Positions 25,778 through 35,134 are shown, counted from the first letter of the stretch. The stretch: 64,000 bases of DNA from Methanocorpusculaceae archaeon UBA425 (GCA_002506085.1 DAWV01000006.1:25032-89031); one strand, 5' to 3'. The notes: generated from the sequence alone by a model not told the origin. Program-made: numbers and translations.

Positions 25778-27203
25778 ATTTTCGGTGTCCTTCCATCATC
25801 AGGGTCGCAATATTTTTGACAGGAAGACCTGTCACCTGATGCAGATGGAACTCGCAGAACGGGCATACCGTCACAATATAATCAGCCCCGGTCTTTTTTA
25901 CCATCTCGGCACGCACTGCCCCGATTTTTGCCGCCTCTTCGGGCTGACCGGATTTAACTCCGCCGCCTGCTCCGCAGCATCTGGCAGGCATCTCTACGAA
26001 TTTTTCAGCGACCGATTCCAGAAGAATCCGCGGCTGTTTGGAGATTCCCTGCCCCCTGAGTAAATGGCACGGGTCGTGATACGTGTATGTGCCTGCAACC
26101 TTGGAAGGAGCCTTGAATCCGATTTCACAGAGGAACTCGGTGATATCGACAACACGGAACGGCGTATCGTAATCGTTTTTCAGCGTCGCGCCGCAGCCGG
26201 CGCACATAGTGAGAACGGTATCAACACCCGCTTTTACGAATGCATCGATGTTTCGCTTCTGTAGTTCGGGGATGAATCCCACGAAACCCGTTCTGATAAG
26301 CGGTGAGCCGCAGCAGACCTGATCTTTTGGAATGATGACCCTGATTCCGTTCAGACGGAGAAGCTCGATCGCGTCCAATGCCGGCTGAATCACACGGCCG
26401 TTGAACATGCAGCCGACGAAAAATCCGATTGTGGCACGGACTTCACCTTCAGGTTCGATTACGTCAGCCACCTGCTCAAGGAACGTCGTTTCTTTCCGCT
26501 CAATCGAGCGCCCTGTCTTTTCTATCAGAGAGGCAAGTGCCTTGTGCGCCGGAAGCGACAACCCTCTTTTCATAGCCTCGGACCGGAGTTTTTCGATTGC
26601 TTTTCTCGGGGTATCTATGTCTTTTGGGCAGACCTCTACACATTTGCGGCAGGTTGTGCAGGAAAACAGTCCCTTGTCGATTGCTTCAAGAATTCTGTCT
26701 GCATTGTCCCGCGGGTCAAGGTTGAGTCTCTGTTCCTGCCGCATGATAGTGGGGCCCTTGAAATCTGAGGCAGAAATTGCGGGGCAGGATGAGATACATG
26801 AGTAGCATTCGATGCACTCACGCAGAGGTTTTATGTCGTCGATATCTGCCTGTCTGACCTCCGGGCATTCTGATCCTCCGTTCAGCCAGGCGATCTGTGC
26901 CATAACCGGAGCAATATCTGTTATCAGGTCCCGGATTCTCGGCAGGTCCAGCGGCTCGATGACGTCCCCTTCGTGTGCTTCCTGCATACAGGCAAGCACC
27001 GGTTCGCCGTTCACTCGGACAGCACAAGATCCGCACTGCCCTCCCCGGCAGCAATGTCTGTAGGCAAACGTCGGGTCGATGGTATCTCTCACGGCATCAA
27101 GAACGTTCAGCACCCGTGCCGCTGTATTTACGGATACGTCGTATTCCACGAAGTGCGGCTGCTCTCCGGTGACCGGGTCATAGCGTGAAATAGTTACTTT
27201 CAT
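25776..27203 (-). CDS. tfrB: Fumarate reductase (CoM/CoB) subunit B
   Basis: A 475-residue subunit of thiol:fumarate reductase, which oxidises coenzymes M and B to the heterodisulfide while reducing fumarate. In order: a [2Fe-2S] domain (CCRGGQCGSC and a later Cys), two [4Fe-4S] motifs (CIECYSC...CP and CTTCRKC...CP), and two CCG domains as in HdrB (CCGSP...CAGCG, and CHLL...CCGAGGG...CPFC). I chose the ATG at 27203, which overlaps the tfrA stop (ATGA) and gives MKVTISRYDP; the upstream in-frame start would add 27 unrelated residues. Confidence 0.94.
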   Translation of the reverse strand: MKVTISRYDPVTGEQPHFVEYDVSVNTAARVLNVLDAVRDTIDPTFAYRHCCRGGQCGSCAVRVNGEPVLACMQEAHEGDVIEPLDLPRIRDLITDIAPVMAQIAWLNGGSECPEVRQADIDDIKPLRECIECYSCISSCPAISASDFKGPTIMRQEQRLNLDPRDNADRILEAIDKGLFSCTTCRKCVEVCPKDIDTPRKAIEKLRSEAMKRGLSLPAHKALASLIEKTGRSIERKETTFLEQVADVIEPEGEVRATIGFFVGCMFNGRVIQPALDAIELLRLNGIRVIIPKDQVCCGSPLIRTGFVGFIPELQKRNIDAFVKAGVDTVLTMCAGCGATLKNDYDTPFRVVDITEFLCEIGFKAPSKVAGTYTYHDPCHLLRGQGISKQPRILLESVAEKFVEMPARCCGAGGGVKSGQPEEAAKIGAVRAEMVKKTGADYIVTVCPFCEFHLHQVTGLPVKNIATLMMEGHRK

Positions 27204-28828
27204 AATCTGTTCTCCAGAATTTCGATGCCGGATTTTCCTTTGACGAAGAACGTGTGCCCGAATGGCGAGTCTGCATTCGTCCATGTCTGTTTCACGTCGG
27301 TTCGCGTGTGTGCCCCTCTGGATTCGCGTCTCAGGAGAGCCCCTTCGATGACGAGTTTTGCCACCAGAAGCATATTTTCTGTGATGACCGCGTCGGAAAG
27401 TTCGCGCGAGGACGAGATTTTGAGCGGCGTGTTCTGCAGTTTTTCAATTCCGCGTTCGGCGACTCTGAGATCAAGTTCGTTTCTATAGATTCCTACATTG
27501 TTCCACATAATCATCTTCATGGATTGTCTGACGTCAGCGGTTTTCGTCGAACCCTTGTAAAATGAATTGAGTTTATCTTCGGCGGCTTTAATTTGCTTAT
27601 CGTCGATATTTCTCGCGGTTCGTTTGCATTTGCCTGCAGAGAGTCCTGCCCTTCTGCCGAATACCTGGGTTTCTGCAAGGGCATTTCCTCCGAGTCTGTT
27701 TCCGCCGTGAACTCCGCCCGCAACTTCTCCTGCGGCAAAGAGATGCGGCACTGTTGTCAGAGTGTCGGGCGTAATCTTCAGCCCGCCCATGAAGTGGTGG
27801 GCTGTTGGAGCGACTTCCATTGGTTGTGTTCTGATGTCCACGCCGAACTGAAGAAACTGATTCAGCATAATGGGAAGCCGGCTCTCAATCTGCTCCCGCG
27901 GGAGGTGAGACACATCGAGCCAGACCCCGCCGTGCTCGGTATCGCGCCCTTCGAGAACTTCGGTCGCAATGGACCGGGATACCACATCCCTTGTGGACAG
28001 TTCCATGCGCTTCGGGTCGTATTTTTCCATGAACCGTTCGCCAAGAGCATTTTTGAGAACGCCCCCCTCTCCTCTCACTGCTTCGGTGATGAGCCTTCCG
28101 CGTGAATCGTAGGGTGTAACTGCTCCGGTCGGGTGGAACTGAACCTGCTCCATGTCGATGAGCTGCGCCCCTGCCCGATAGCCAAGAGCATATCCGTCCC
28201 CGGTTCCTGCAGTCGAGTTGGTGGTCGTGTCGTAGACCTGACCCGCTCCTCCTGTTGCCAGAATAACCGCGTCGGCTGTAATAAGACCAAGGTTTCCTTC
28301 ACGGTCACAGGTGATTGCACCATTCACTTTTTCGCCATCTGAAAGCAGGTCCAGGACCGTGACCTCATTTTCGATAGTGACCGACGAACTTCTGAGTTTT
28401 TCCAGAAGCGTCATCACTATTTCATGTCCGGTGTGATCGCCGGCATAGCATGTCCGGGCACATCTCTGACCTCCGAAAGGCCGCTGGGCTATGCAGTTGT
28501 CTTTTGCTAAATCGAAAACGGCACCCCAGGTAAAGAGGTCACGTATTCGGTCCGGGACTTCGCTTGTGAGCGTACGCACGAGGTCTTCATCATTCAGATA
28601 CGCACCGCCACTCATTGTGTCTTCGAAATGAGCCTGTATCGAATCGGTATCTTTCAAAACTGCGTTGATACCGCCTTCTGCCATGACAGTACATCCGCCT
28701 TTTCCGGTGATGGTTTTTGAGACGATTATTGTCTCTCCAAAATTTTCAGCCTCAACTGCAGCACGTATTCCCGCCCCGCCCGAACCGATGACGAGTACAT
28801 GACAGTCTGATGTGTTTTCGATGCCCAT
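27200..28828 (-). CDS. tfrA: Fumarate reductase (CoM/CoB) flavoprotein subunit A
   Basis: A 542-residue flavoprotein holding FAD and the fumarate site. It has an N-terminal dinucleotide fold (VIGSGGAGIRAAVEA), QFHPTGAV and THHFMGG-like substrate and FAD segments, and the C-terminal RRESRGAHTR. The residue that carries covalent FAD in bacterial FrdA (His in SHTVAAQGG) is Cys46 here (GCTVMAEGG), so FAD should be bound non-covalently. With pyruvate carboxylase next door, it supports an incomplete reductive TCA path towards succinate and 2-oxoglutarate. Confidence 0.95.
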   Translation of the reverse strand: MGIENTSDCHVLVIGSGGAGIRAAVEAENFGETIIVSKTITGKGGCTVMAEGGINAVLKDTDSIQAHFEDTMSGGAYLNDEDLVRTLTSEVPDRIRDLFTWGAVFDLAKDNCIAQRPFGGQRCARTCYAGDHTGHEIVMTLLEKLRSSSVTIENEVTVLDLLSDGEKVNGAITCDREGNLGLITADAVILATGGAGQVYDTTTNSTAGTGDGYALGYRAGAQLIDMEQVQFHPTGAVTPYDSRGRLITEAVRGEGGVLKNALGERFMEKYDPKRMELSTRDVVSRSIATEVLEGRDTEHGGVWLDVSHLPREQIESRLPIMLNQFLQFGVDIRTQPMEVAPTAHHFMGGLKITPDTLTTVPHLFAAGEVAGGVHGGNRLGGNALAETQVFGRRAGLSAGKCKRTARNIDDKQIKAAEDKLNSFYKGSTKTADVRQSMKMIMWNNVGIYRNELDLRVAERGIEKLQNTPLKISSSRELSDAVITENMLLVAKLVIEGALLRRESRGAHTRTDVKQTWTNADSPFGHTFFVKGKSGIEILENRL

Positions 28829-28889
28829 TTCGAATCCTATGATATAGTTATTGGAAATCCTATGTGATAAAAGCGAGGGAAAAGGGAGG

Positions 28890-29165
28890 TTATACTTCGA
28901 GAACCATCTCTCCGTCCGGCGTTAGATGGTATTTCATTACCGTCCCGTCAGGTTCGGTTGTTGTATAACGGATATTGCCGGCGGCATCTGTGGTCCAGAC
29001 GGTACTTGTTCCATCGATAAAGAGAATCGAGCCTTCGCTTTCATCGCCAGTGAATATGTTCCCGTCTTTATCGGTATATTGTGTCGGGTCATCCTCTGTT
29101 GAAACACAGCCTGCCGAAATGACGGCGAGCACGAGAATGAGTCCCGCAATCCATATTTTATTCAT
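28890..29165 (-). CDS. Small secreted lipoprotein
   Basis: A 91-residue protein with a lipoprotein signal: MNKIW, a hydrophobic core and the lipobox VISAGC (Cys21 the likely lipidation site). The mature part is acidic and rich in Thr, Gly and Asp, with DGNIFTGDESEG and AGNIRYTTTEPDGT suggesting short beta-hairpin repeats. No enzyme motif is visible. It is divergent from aspartate kinase and alone. Confidence 0.7.
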   Translation of the reverse strand: MNKIWIAGLILVLAVISAGCVSTEDDPTQYTDKDGNIFTGDESEGSILFIDGTSTVWTTDAAGNIRYTTTEPDGTVMKYHLTPDGEMVLEV

Positions 29166-29273
29166 AAGTCATATTTGGTCACTCTAATTGAAATCTTTTG
29201 TTCAATCCCGCAGAGTATATCTCTTGGTACGTCCCACAATCTACACAACTATTCAAAAGGTGCTACCAATAAG

Positions 29274-30665
29274 ATGCGGCTCGTAATGAAATTCGGTGGA
29301 ACATCGGTTGGCGATGAAAAGTGTATCGCCAAAGTCGTTGATATCATCAAAAAATCCCATGAGGAAGGCAATGAAATTGCCGTTGTCGTATCTGCGATGA
29401 CCAAGGTTACCGACCAGATTATTGCAGAGGCTGAGGGAATAATCGGCTGTACTGATAAGAGGAATCTGGACGCCTTCATTGATAATCTCAGAGACCGGCA
29501 CCTGAATGCACTTCGTGCTGTGGCTCCGGATTATGTGACCGAGGTTACAGAACACATCAACATCAGACTGGAACGGCTAAGAAATATTCTCATCGCCGTC
29601 AACAATCTCAGAGAACTCACTCCGCGTTCCAGAGACTACATCATCTCGTTTGGTGAAAAACTCTCGGCTCCTATTGTATCCGCGGCTCTTCGTCAGGCAG
29701 GTATCCCCTCGTTCCAGATAAGCGGTTGTGATGCCGGCATTCTCACAGACGGCATTCATGGCGGAGCTACTGCTCTTCCTGAAAGCTATCCGAGAATCAT
29801 GGACCGTATCGGATCCGTACTCGCAGCAGAGATTCCAGTCATTCAGGGATTTGCCGGATGTTCGGGTGAGGGGGCCGTAACTACGCTTGGACGCAGCGGT
29901 TCCGATTACTCCGGGGCAATCATCGGAGCCGGAATCGACGCCGAGGAAATCATTATCTGGACAGATGTAGACGGAGTTATGACTACCGACCCGCGGCTGA
30001 TTCCCGAGGCACGTGTCATAGACTCGCTCTCATTCCTTGAAATGATGGAGATGTCCTACTTTGGTGCAAAAGTAATCCACCCGCGTGCTCTTCTACCCGC
30101 AATGGAGAAAAACATCCCGGTCTACGTCAGAAACACCTTCAACCCGACCCACCCGGGAACGGTTGTCATCAAAGAAAGCCACGCCGATAAACGTATCGTC
30201 AAAGCAGTTTCCCTCATCAAAAACAGCTGCATGATAAGCATCAGCGGATTTGCAGCCGGTAAACCCGGCGTGGCAGGGGAAATATTCACCACCCTTGCAA
30301 AGGAGGGAGTGAATGTTATGCTCATCAGTCAGGGTTCATCCGAGATGAATATCTCCCTGATAATCACCGAAGAGCAGATGAAAGCCGCAAACAAAGCTCT
30401 ATCCCTGATTAAGAACAAAGGACTCATCCGTGAGTTCACGTTTTCCACTGATGTGAACGTGGTCTCGGTCGTCGGGGCAGGGATGGCCGGAACTCCGGGA
30501 ACCCTTTACCGGATTTTCCACGGACTCGGGGTTGCCAAAATTAATGTGTTAATGCTCTCACAGGGTTCGGAAGTGAACGTTTCGTTCGTTGTGAAGGAGT
30601 CGGACGGAGTCCGTGCAGTAAAAGCTATTCACGAAGAATACCATCTTGACAAAGAGGAAGCATGA
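29274..30665 (+). CDS. lysC: Aspartate kinase
   Basis: A 463-residue enzyme that phosphorylates aspartate in the first step of the lysine, threonine and methionine pathways. It opens with VMKFGGTSVGD and has GRSGSDYSGAIIG and WTDVDGVMTTDPR in the kinase domain; two ACT domains occupy about 315-463 (GVNVMLISQGSSE and VAKINVLMLSQGSE), the probable allosteric amino-acid sites. The ATG at 29274 is preferred to the track-length start 99 bases upstream, because it matches the family N-terminus. Its last bases overlap purM (ATGA). Confidence 0.95.
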   Translation: MRLVMKFGGTSVGDEKCIAKVVDIIKKSHEEGNEIAVVVSAMTKVTDQIIAEAEGIIGCTDKRNLDAFIDNLRDRHLNALRAVAPDYVTEVTEHINIRLERLRNILIAVNNLRELTPRSRDYIISFGEKLSAPIVSAALRQAGIPSFQISGCDAGILTDGIHGGATALPESYPRIMDRIGSVLAAEIPVIQGFAGCSGEGAVTTLGRSGSDYSGAIIGAGIDAEEIIIWTDVDGVMTTDPRLIPEARVIDSLSFLEMMEMSYFGAKVIHPRALLPAMEKNIPVYVRNTFNPTHPGTVVIKESHADKRIVKAVSLIKNSCMISISGFAAGKPGVAGEIFTTLAKEGVNVMLISQGSSEMNISLIITEEQMKAANKALSLIKNKGLIREFTFSTDVNVVSVVGAGMAGTPGTLYRIFHGLGVAKINVLMLSQGSEVNVSFVVKESDGVRAVKAIHEEYHLDKEEA

Positions 30666-31657
30666 CAAAAAAATACTCATACAAGGATGCCGGGGTCGAC
30701 ATCGACCTTGAGACAGATGGCGTAAAAGCCCTGATTAAGCAGTTGAGCTTCAGACGTGCCGGTGATTACGGCATGGTCGGCGATGTGGGGCACTTTTCCG
30801 GTCTGATTGATCTGGGCAGTAAAGTCTTATCACTCTGCACAGACGGTGTCGGAACGAAGATGCGTGTCGCCGACGACCTGAAGGACTGGACGACGGTCGG
30901 AATCGATTGTATTGCGATGAATGTAAATGACATGTATGTCATGAACATCGAACCGATCGGATTTGTCGATTATATCGCCACCGAAGGGGTCAATACCCCC
31001 CAGATGATTCAGATCGGAATCGGTCTGAATGAAGGGTCCCGCCAGTCCAATATGAACATAGTCGGCGGCGAGACTGCAACTCTGAAGGGAATGATTTCCG
31101 GACTCGATCTTGCAGGGACCTGTCTAGGTATTCAGGACAAAGACAAAGTCGTAACCGGCGAAAAAGTAGTTCCGGGGGATGTCATCATCGGTGTTGCAAG
31201 TACCGGTGTTCACTCGAACGGCTACACGCTCGCACGAAAAGTTGCAGAGGAAAACGGCGGTTACAAAACCGTACTTCCCTCCGGAAGAACTGTCGGTGAA
31301 GCTTTACTTACTCCGACCAGAATTTACGCTGAGGTTCTCGATGTCTGCAGCAAAGCCGTCGTTCACGGGATGTGTCACGTGACGGGCGGGGGTCTCTTGA
31401 ACTTCCTCAGAATCTCCAGCTACGGATTTGCCATCGAAGACCCGCTTGAGGTTCCGGAAATTCTTGCCTGGATTGCCGAGAAGGGTGATCTTGAAACGAA
31501 TGAACTTTACCGGACGTTCAATATGGGTATGGGCTTTGCCTTCATCGTGCCAAAAGAGAGCGTGAAGACCGTACTTTCCATGGTGAAGGGATCGAAAGTT
31601 GTCGGTCATGTAATTGAAGAGCACAAAGTCACGCTGAAAGGCGCGGCAATCACCTGA
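30662..31657 (+). CDS. purM: Phosphoribosylformylglycinamidine cyclo-ligase
   Basis: A 331-residue PurM (AIR synthase), which closes the imidazole ring using ATP in purine biosynthesis. SYKDAGVDID at the N-terminus, LCTDGVGTKM, GIDCIAMNVND and GETAT are the family motifs. It overlaps aspartate kinase by four bases, which links two unrelated pathways. T-runs at 31664-31679 follow the stop. PurF is encoded about 3.7 kb further on. Confidence 0.96.
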   Translation: MTKKYSYKDAGVDIDLETDGVKALIKQLSFRRAGDYGMVGDVGHFSGLIDLGSKVLSLCTDGVGTKMRVADDLKDWTTVGIDCIAMNVNDMYVMNIEPIGFVDYIATEGVNTPQMIQIGIGLNEGSRQSNMNIVGGETATLKGMISGLDLAGTCLGIQDKDKVVTGEKVVPGDVIIGVASTGVHSNGYTLARKVAEENGGYKTVLPSGRTVGEALLTPTRIYAEVLDVCSKAVVHGMCHVTGGGLLNFLRISSYGFAIEDPLEVPEILAWIAEKGDLETNELYRTFNMGMGFAFIVPKESVKTVLSMVKGSKVVGHVIEEHKVTLKGAAIT

Positions 31658-31663
31658 GATACT

Positions 31664-31679
31664 ATTTTTCCTTTTTTTG
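31664..31679 (+). terminator. T-rich terminator after purM
   Basis: Two runs of five and eight T separated by CC follow the purM stop within a few bases, in a convergent gap facing the Rsm22-like gene. Confidence 0.5.
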
Positions 31680-31786
31680 TGATTTTCGCCGTCTTCCAGG
31701 TACGTTCGAGAAATCCCGTACAAAATGGCGGACAACACAAAAACAGATTTTCAGATTCTCACGAACTTATTTGAAAAACGGGAAAA

Positions 31787-33187
31787 TTATCTGGAAGAGG
31801 GTTTTCTTCCTTTCTTTCCCAAATAGTTAGGTGACGGCTGTCTCCCGTATTTCTCTTTGAGCAAAGCTGTTTTGTCTGGTATTATATTCCCCGTAGAAAC
31901 ACCGGCAATCATTCGGGTATTACTTTCCGGACCCATGAGCAGATTGTATGCGTTCTGCTCTTTGTTGAATCTGACAAGGACAGAATCAATCGCCACGACT
32001 GAGCCGTATGACGCCGTAAGCAGAGCTTCGTGCTCGGGAGCACGGTGAAATGCCGGTAAAGCAACGTATGTCGGCGTTGTTCCCGTTCCGTCACAAACAA
32101 GGAACAGGTAGTTTTTCGCATCGCCGATATCGGCCGACATTACTGAAACGGTAATATGAATCCGTTTTTGCAGATGCTTTTTGAGCTGGGAGAGTCTTGC
32201 CCTCTTTGCCTCTCCGGGGATTTTGTATCCGCATTTTCTGTGCCCGTCTGTCCTGAGAATCGCGTATGAGAACTTCACATCGGTGTTTACGAACCGGTAC
32301 TTCTCCTCCTCGCCGCCGAGTGCGAACATAAGGTTCGTCGGTCTGATGTCCTCATAGGACTGGAACGTCCAGCAGGGTGAAACGGTACAATACACGCCCC
32401 GGAGATCATTGCAGGGAGCATAAATGGTGAGCCCTCTCTTCTTCACATCACGTGAGAGGTCACGAAGCATCGTCGCGTTCGTGAGGTCAGCCGGTTCGAT
32501 TAATACCAGATTTCCATCACTTGCAAGATGCTTTGACAAATTCATGACGAGCTCTGCTTTTTTCTCCTGGTCCAGACTCGTCAGTTCGTTGATGACGTTT
32601 GAACAGACGATTATATCATACTCGCCTTCGGGAATTTCCTGGGTGATATCCTTTGCGAACGGTTTGCCTGCAGTGACTTTGTCACCGGCATTTTTCAAAA
32701 ACCCCGGGACTATCGCCAGATATGCTTCGATATGGGTATCAAAGCGTTCGAGGGCAGTGATTTCTGCAGTCATCCCGTCCAGACAGGACAAAACACGTGC
32801 AACTCCGACGGAGACCGTTCCGGGTCCGGCACCTATGTCCAGAATTCTGACATTTTTTCGGACAAGTCCGGAAGTTACCATATTGGCAAAAAATTCGGAA
32901 AACTCGAGTACATAACCCGGCATCTGGTATGCCATGTAACCGAGAACACTGTAGGCTCCCTTGTAGGCAACGCTCTTTTTTACCCCCTCTTTCCAGTATG
33001 ACTCCTTCTGGGCAATGACTGCGTTACGGATTTTTTCCAGTACTGCCTCATCATTCCATGATTTTCCTGTTACTTTTTCGATATAATGAATCGTCAGTTT
33101 ATCCAGTTCAGGAACGCTTCGTATCTTTAAAAAAGCGGTGAGGCGTTTTACTTCCTCCGCCGTGGGAATGTATCTTGGGTTATCCAT
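31787..33187 (-). CDS. Rsm22/METTL17-like small-subunit rRNA methyltransferase family protein
   Basis: A 466-residue Rossmann-fold methyltransferase: LDIGAGPGTVSVGVA (about 117-131) is the SAM site, followed by the Rsm22 hallmark ALERFDTHIEAYLAI. Cysteines in APCNDLRGVYC, SPCW and HRKCGY (about 256-320) correspond to the four-Cys set reported to hold an Fe-S cluster in mitochondrial METTL17. The C-terminus is basic. It acts presumably in small ribosomal subunit assembly. It is the last gene of an operon with PUA, sepF and zpr1 genes, six bases after zpr1. Confidence 0.85.
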   Translation of the reverse strand: MDNPRYIPTAEEVKRLTAFLKIRSVPELDKLTIHYIEKVTGKSWNDEAVLEKIRNAVIAQKESYWKEGVKKSVAYKGAYSVLGYMAYQMPGYVLEFSEFFANMVTSGLVRKNVRILDIGAGPGTVSVGVARVLSCLDGMTAEITALERFDTHIEAYLAIVPGFLKNAGDKVTAGKPFAKDITQEIPEGEYDIIVCSNVINELTSLDQEKKAELVMNLSKHLASDGNLVLIEPADLTNATMLRDLSRDVKKRGLTIYAPCNDLRGVYCTVSPCWTFQSYEDIRPTNLMFALGGEEEKYRFVNTDVKFSYAILRTDGHRKCGYKIPGEAKRARLSQLKKHLQKRIHITVSVMSADIGDAKNYLFLVCDGTGTTPTYVALPAFHRAPEHEALLTASYGSVVAIDSVLVRFNKEQNAYNLLMGPESNTRMIAGVSTGNIIPDKTALLKEKYGRQPSPNYLGKKGRKPSSR

Positions 33188-33193
33188 GTTGAT

Positions 33194-33745
33194 TTACGTG
33201 AGCGGTTTGACTGCGTATCCGTCTGCTTCCGGCTCAATATCGAGTTTGGTCTTTTTGGCTTTTGAGGAAACTATGCCTGAGTTTCCACTTGGATCAGTTA
33301 TAATGACGGTGAACGTGATCTCGGAGTTTCTGGCTTTTTCAATATCTGCCAGGAGTTGTGTTGCCTGATGGATTTCATCCCCTTCACAGGAGAAGAGGGC
33401 AGTTCTGATTGCATCCCGAGCACGGTCGAGGATTCCCTCAATGTTTGAAACAAATCCAAAGCAGGAGGGACCCGGACGGATATTTATCCCGAACTCGGGG
33501 ATGTCAATCTCGCCCTGCATGCTCCGGACGACCCGGGCATTCAGGTCGGCCTGAGTCTCTACTCTCATCTCCCAGCAGGACGGCTCATGGTCTTGTAAAA
33601 CCGAGGTGTCAACGACCTTAAAGCCACAGCTGCACACACCGCTAATCAGGAGAATTTCGGAAAAGTAAGGGATATTCTCCGTATCATAGATGTAATTCAT
33701 CTCCTTTCCGCAATCCGGACAGGGGCCGGGAACTATCTGATGCAT
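33194..33745 (-). CDS. zpr1: ZPR1-type zinc-finger protein
   Basis: A 183-residue archaeal ZPR1. A zinc finger of the C4 type is built by CPDCG (9-13) and CSCG (38-41), followed by the beta-rich domain with FGINIRPGPSCFGFVSNIEG. The eukaryotic relative helps fold translation factor eEF1A; archaeal members are uncharacterised but, like this one, have a single ZPR1 module rather than two. Six bases separate it from sepF upstream and from the Rsm22-like gene downstream. Confidence 0.9.
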   Translation of the reverse strand: MHQIVPGPCPDCGKEMNYIYDTENIPYFSEILLISGVCSCGFKVVDTSVLQDHEPSCWEMRVETQADLNARVVRSMQGEIDIPEFGINIRPGPSCFGFVSNIEGILDRARDAIRTALFSCEGDEIHQATQLLADIEKARNSEITFTVIITDPSGNSGIVSSKAKKTKLDIEPEADGYAVKPLT

Positions 33746-33751
33746 TGGAGT

Positions 33752-34126
33752 TTAGTATCCGCCGATCTTTTCGCGGGAAATACGAACACCTGTCGGCACA
33801 ACAATTACGTAACGCTGGTCGCCAAGTCCGATGATATCTCCGTTTACATCGCGGGATACTGCGCGAAGATCGCCCATTACACGGTCGAACATGATCTTGT
33901 CGAGTTTCAGTTTGGTGATGTCGACGATGACAATATTTCCATTGTATATTTCGTCTTTAATCTTCGGGCAGTCTTTGATGTCATTGATGCTTGCAACTTT
34001 GACATACATCGTTGCCGGCTCATTTTCACCGGCAGCACCCTCGTATGCCTGAAGGTCAAGCTTCATGTATGAATCTTCATTCGTTGCTTTCTCTTTTGAT
34101 CCGAATACACCGTCTAGAAATCCCAT
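33752..34126 (-). CDS. sepF: SepF, FtsZ membrane anchor (archaeal)
   Basis: A 124-residue SepF. MGFLDGVFGSKE is the N-terminal amphipathic membrane-targeting helix; the core from about 40 has VKVASINDIKD and GNIVIVDITKLK, then a GDLRAVSRDVNGDIIGLGD segment typical of the SepF dimerisation domain. In archaea that use FtsZ it anchors the division ring. No ftsZ lies in this window. It sits in an operon with PUA, zpr1 and rsm22-like genes, a mix of translation and division functions. Confidence 0.92.
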   Translation of the reverse strand: MGFLDGVFGSKEKATNEDSYMKLDLQAYEGAAGENEPATMYVKVASINDIKDCPKIKDEIYNGNIVIVDITKLKLDKIMFDRVMGDLRAVSRDVNGDIIGLGDQRYVIVVPTGVRISREKIGGY

Positions 34127-34176
34127 ATGAAAAATAGTTTAGTTGGTGGTTATTTAATTCTATCTGTATGGTGACA

Positions 34177-34674
34177 TTAGATTTCCATATTCCAAAGCTC
34201 GTCTCCGATGTAATGCAGATTTTTCGCCGCCTTCCCTTTTTCAAGCGCGATAATATCCTTTGCATCATAGAGGGGGAGGACGACAGCAAGGGGTTTGTCA
34301 TGGCTCTCATCGACCGCGAGTGCCGGCAGACCTGCCCGTACATCATCTGATACTGATACAATACCCGGACGCATAATATCAGCGCCGTTAATCATGTAGG
34401 GAATTGCCCCCATGTCCACCACAATTCTTCTGCCGGAAAACGGCCGCGCTATTGCGCCGCGGAGTGTGGGAAATGCCCAGTCATCCTTTTCAATTACAAG
34501 CGGTTTTTTGTCGATGATATAAATATTGAATTTTGATGTAGTCTCGGCTATTTCAATCATCGGGGCGTTGTACAGCGCTGCGTCCTCCCCGATACTTTCA
34601 GAAAGTTTTGCCATCAAAGCCGTAAGCTGGCTTTTTTTGATGGCATGGCGTTTTTTGACAATAAGTTCAACCAT
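34177..34674 (-). CDS. PUA-domain RNA-binding protein
   Basis: A 165-residue protein with an N-terminal pre-PUA-like domain (VKKRHAIKKSQL) and a C-terminal PUA domain (VVDMGAIPYMINGADIMRPGIV, about 90-111, is the typical PUA entry). This arrangement is found in archaeal MCT-1/DENR-like and DUF1947 proteins linked to translation initiation or rRNA. It is the first gene of the operon leading to sepF, zpr1 and the Rsm22-like gene, with a 50-base gap before sepF. Confidence 0.85.
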   Translation of the reverse strand: MVELIVKKRHAIKKSQLTALMAKLSESIGEDAALYNAPMIEIAETTSKFNIYIIDKKPLVIEKDDWAFPTLRGAIARPFSGRRIVVDMGAIPYMINGADIMRPGIVSVSDDVRAGLPALAVDESHDKPLAVVLPLYDAKDIIALEKGKAAKNLHYIGDELWNMEI

Positions 34675-34806
34675 TTGCTATTGTATTATTTGACGTGTGC
34701 AATTATAATTGTTCAGTCGTTTAGTGTAGGAATATGACGCTACCTTTATCAGATTGCATACCCAATACATTAAGCACTCGTCCATGAGTCTCTAAGTTTG
34801 TGTGAC

Positions 34807-34875
34807 GCCCGGAACATGTGTGCAAGCCTTTGCTTTGCCTAATGCAAGGCACTCCAGTGCTTTTCATTTCCGGGC
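34807..34875 (+). ncRNA. Structured RNA element upstream of LSm-L37e-purF
   Basis: Outer arms GCCCGGAA (34807-34814) and TTCCGGGC (34868-34875) are perfectly complementary. Inside, GCTTTGC/GCAAGGC with loop CTAAT (34832-34850) makes a seven-pair hairpin, and GCAC-TCCA-GTGC can form an alternative stem. The element ends about 30 bases before the LSm start. It may be a cis-regulatory leader or a separate small RNA; it matches no class I can name. Confidence 0.5.
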
Positions 34876-34906
34876 AGTCTCCCTGAGCGAAACGAGAGGT
34901 AATCCA

Positions 34907-35134
34907 ATGACAAAGCGACCACTTGAAATTTTAGATCAGGTCCTGAACCGCCAGCCGGTAATCATTTCACTGAAAGGTGGACGGGAGATCCGTGGAGTTC
35001 TTCAGGGATACGATGTTCACATGAACCTGGTTCTTGACAAGGCTGAGGAAGAAGGAGAGAATGGTATTGTTGAGCGCGGCACTCTGATTGTGCGTGGCGA
35101 CAATGTAATCTATATCTCCCCGTCCGTAGAATAA
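34907..35134 (+). CDS. LSm (Sm-like archaeal) RNA-binding protein
   Basis: A 75-residue Sm-like protein that forms a ring binding U-rich RNA. Sm1 motif: PVIISLKGGREIRGVLQGYDVHMNLVLD is present in parts (18-45), and Sm2 is LIVRGDNVIYI (60-70). I chose the ATG at 34907, preceded by GAGAGGT, over an in-frame ATG 105 bases upstream that would cover the structured element. It pairs with L37e, as in many archaea. Confidence 0.95.
   Translation: MTKRPLEILDQVLNRQPVIISLKGGREIRGVLQGYDVHMNLVLDKAEEEGENGIVERGTLIVRGDNVIYISPSVE

Noticed and set aside
34802..34906. N-terminal extension of the LSm protein
   Set aside because: The extension would translate the structured RNA element and has no similarity to Sm proteins; a good Shine-Dalgarno precedes the ATG at 34907.
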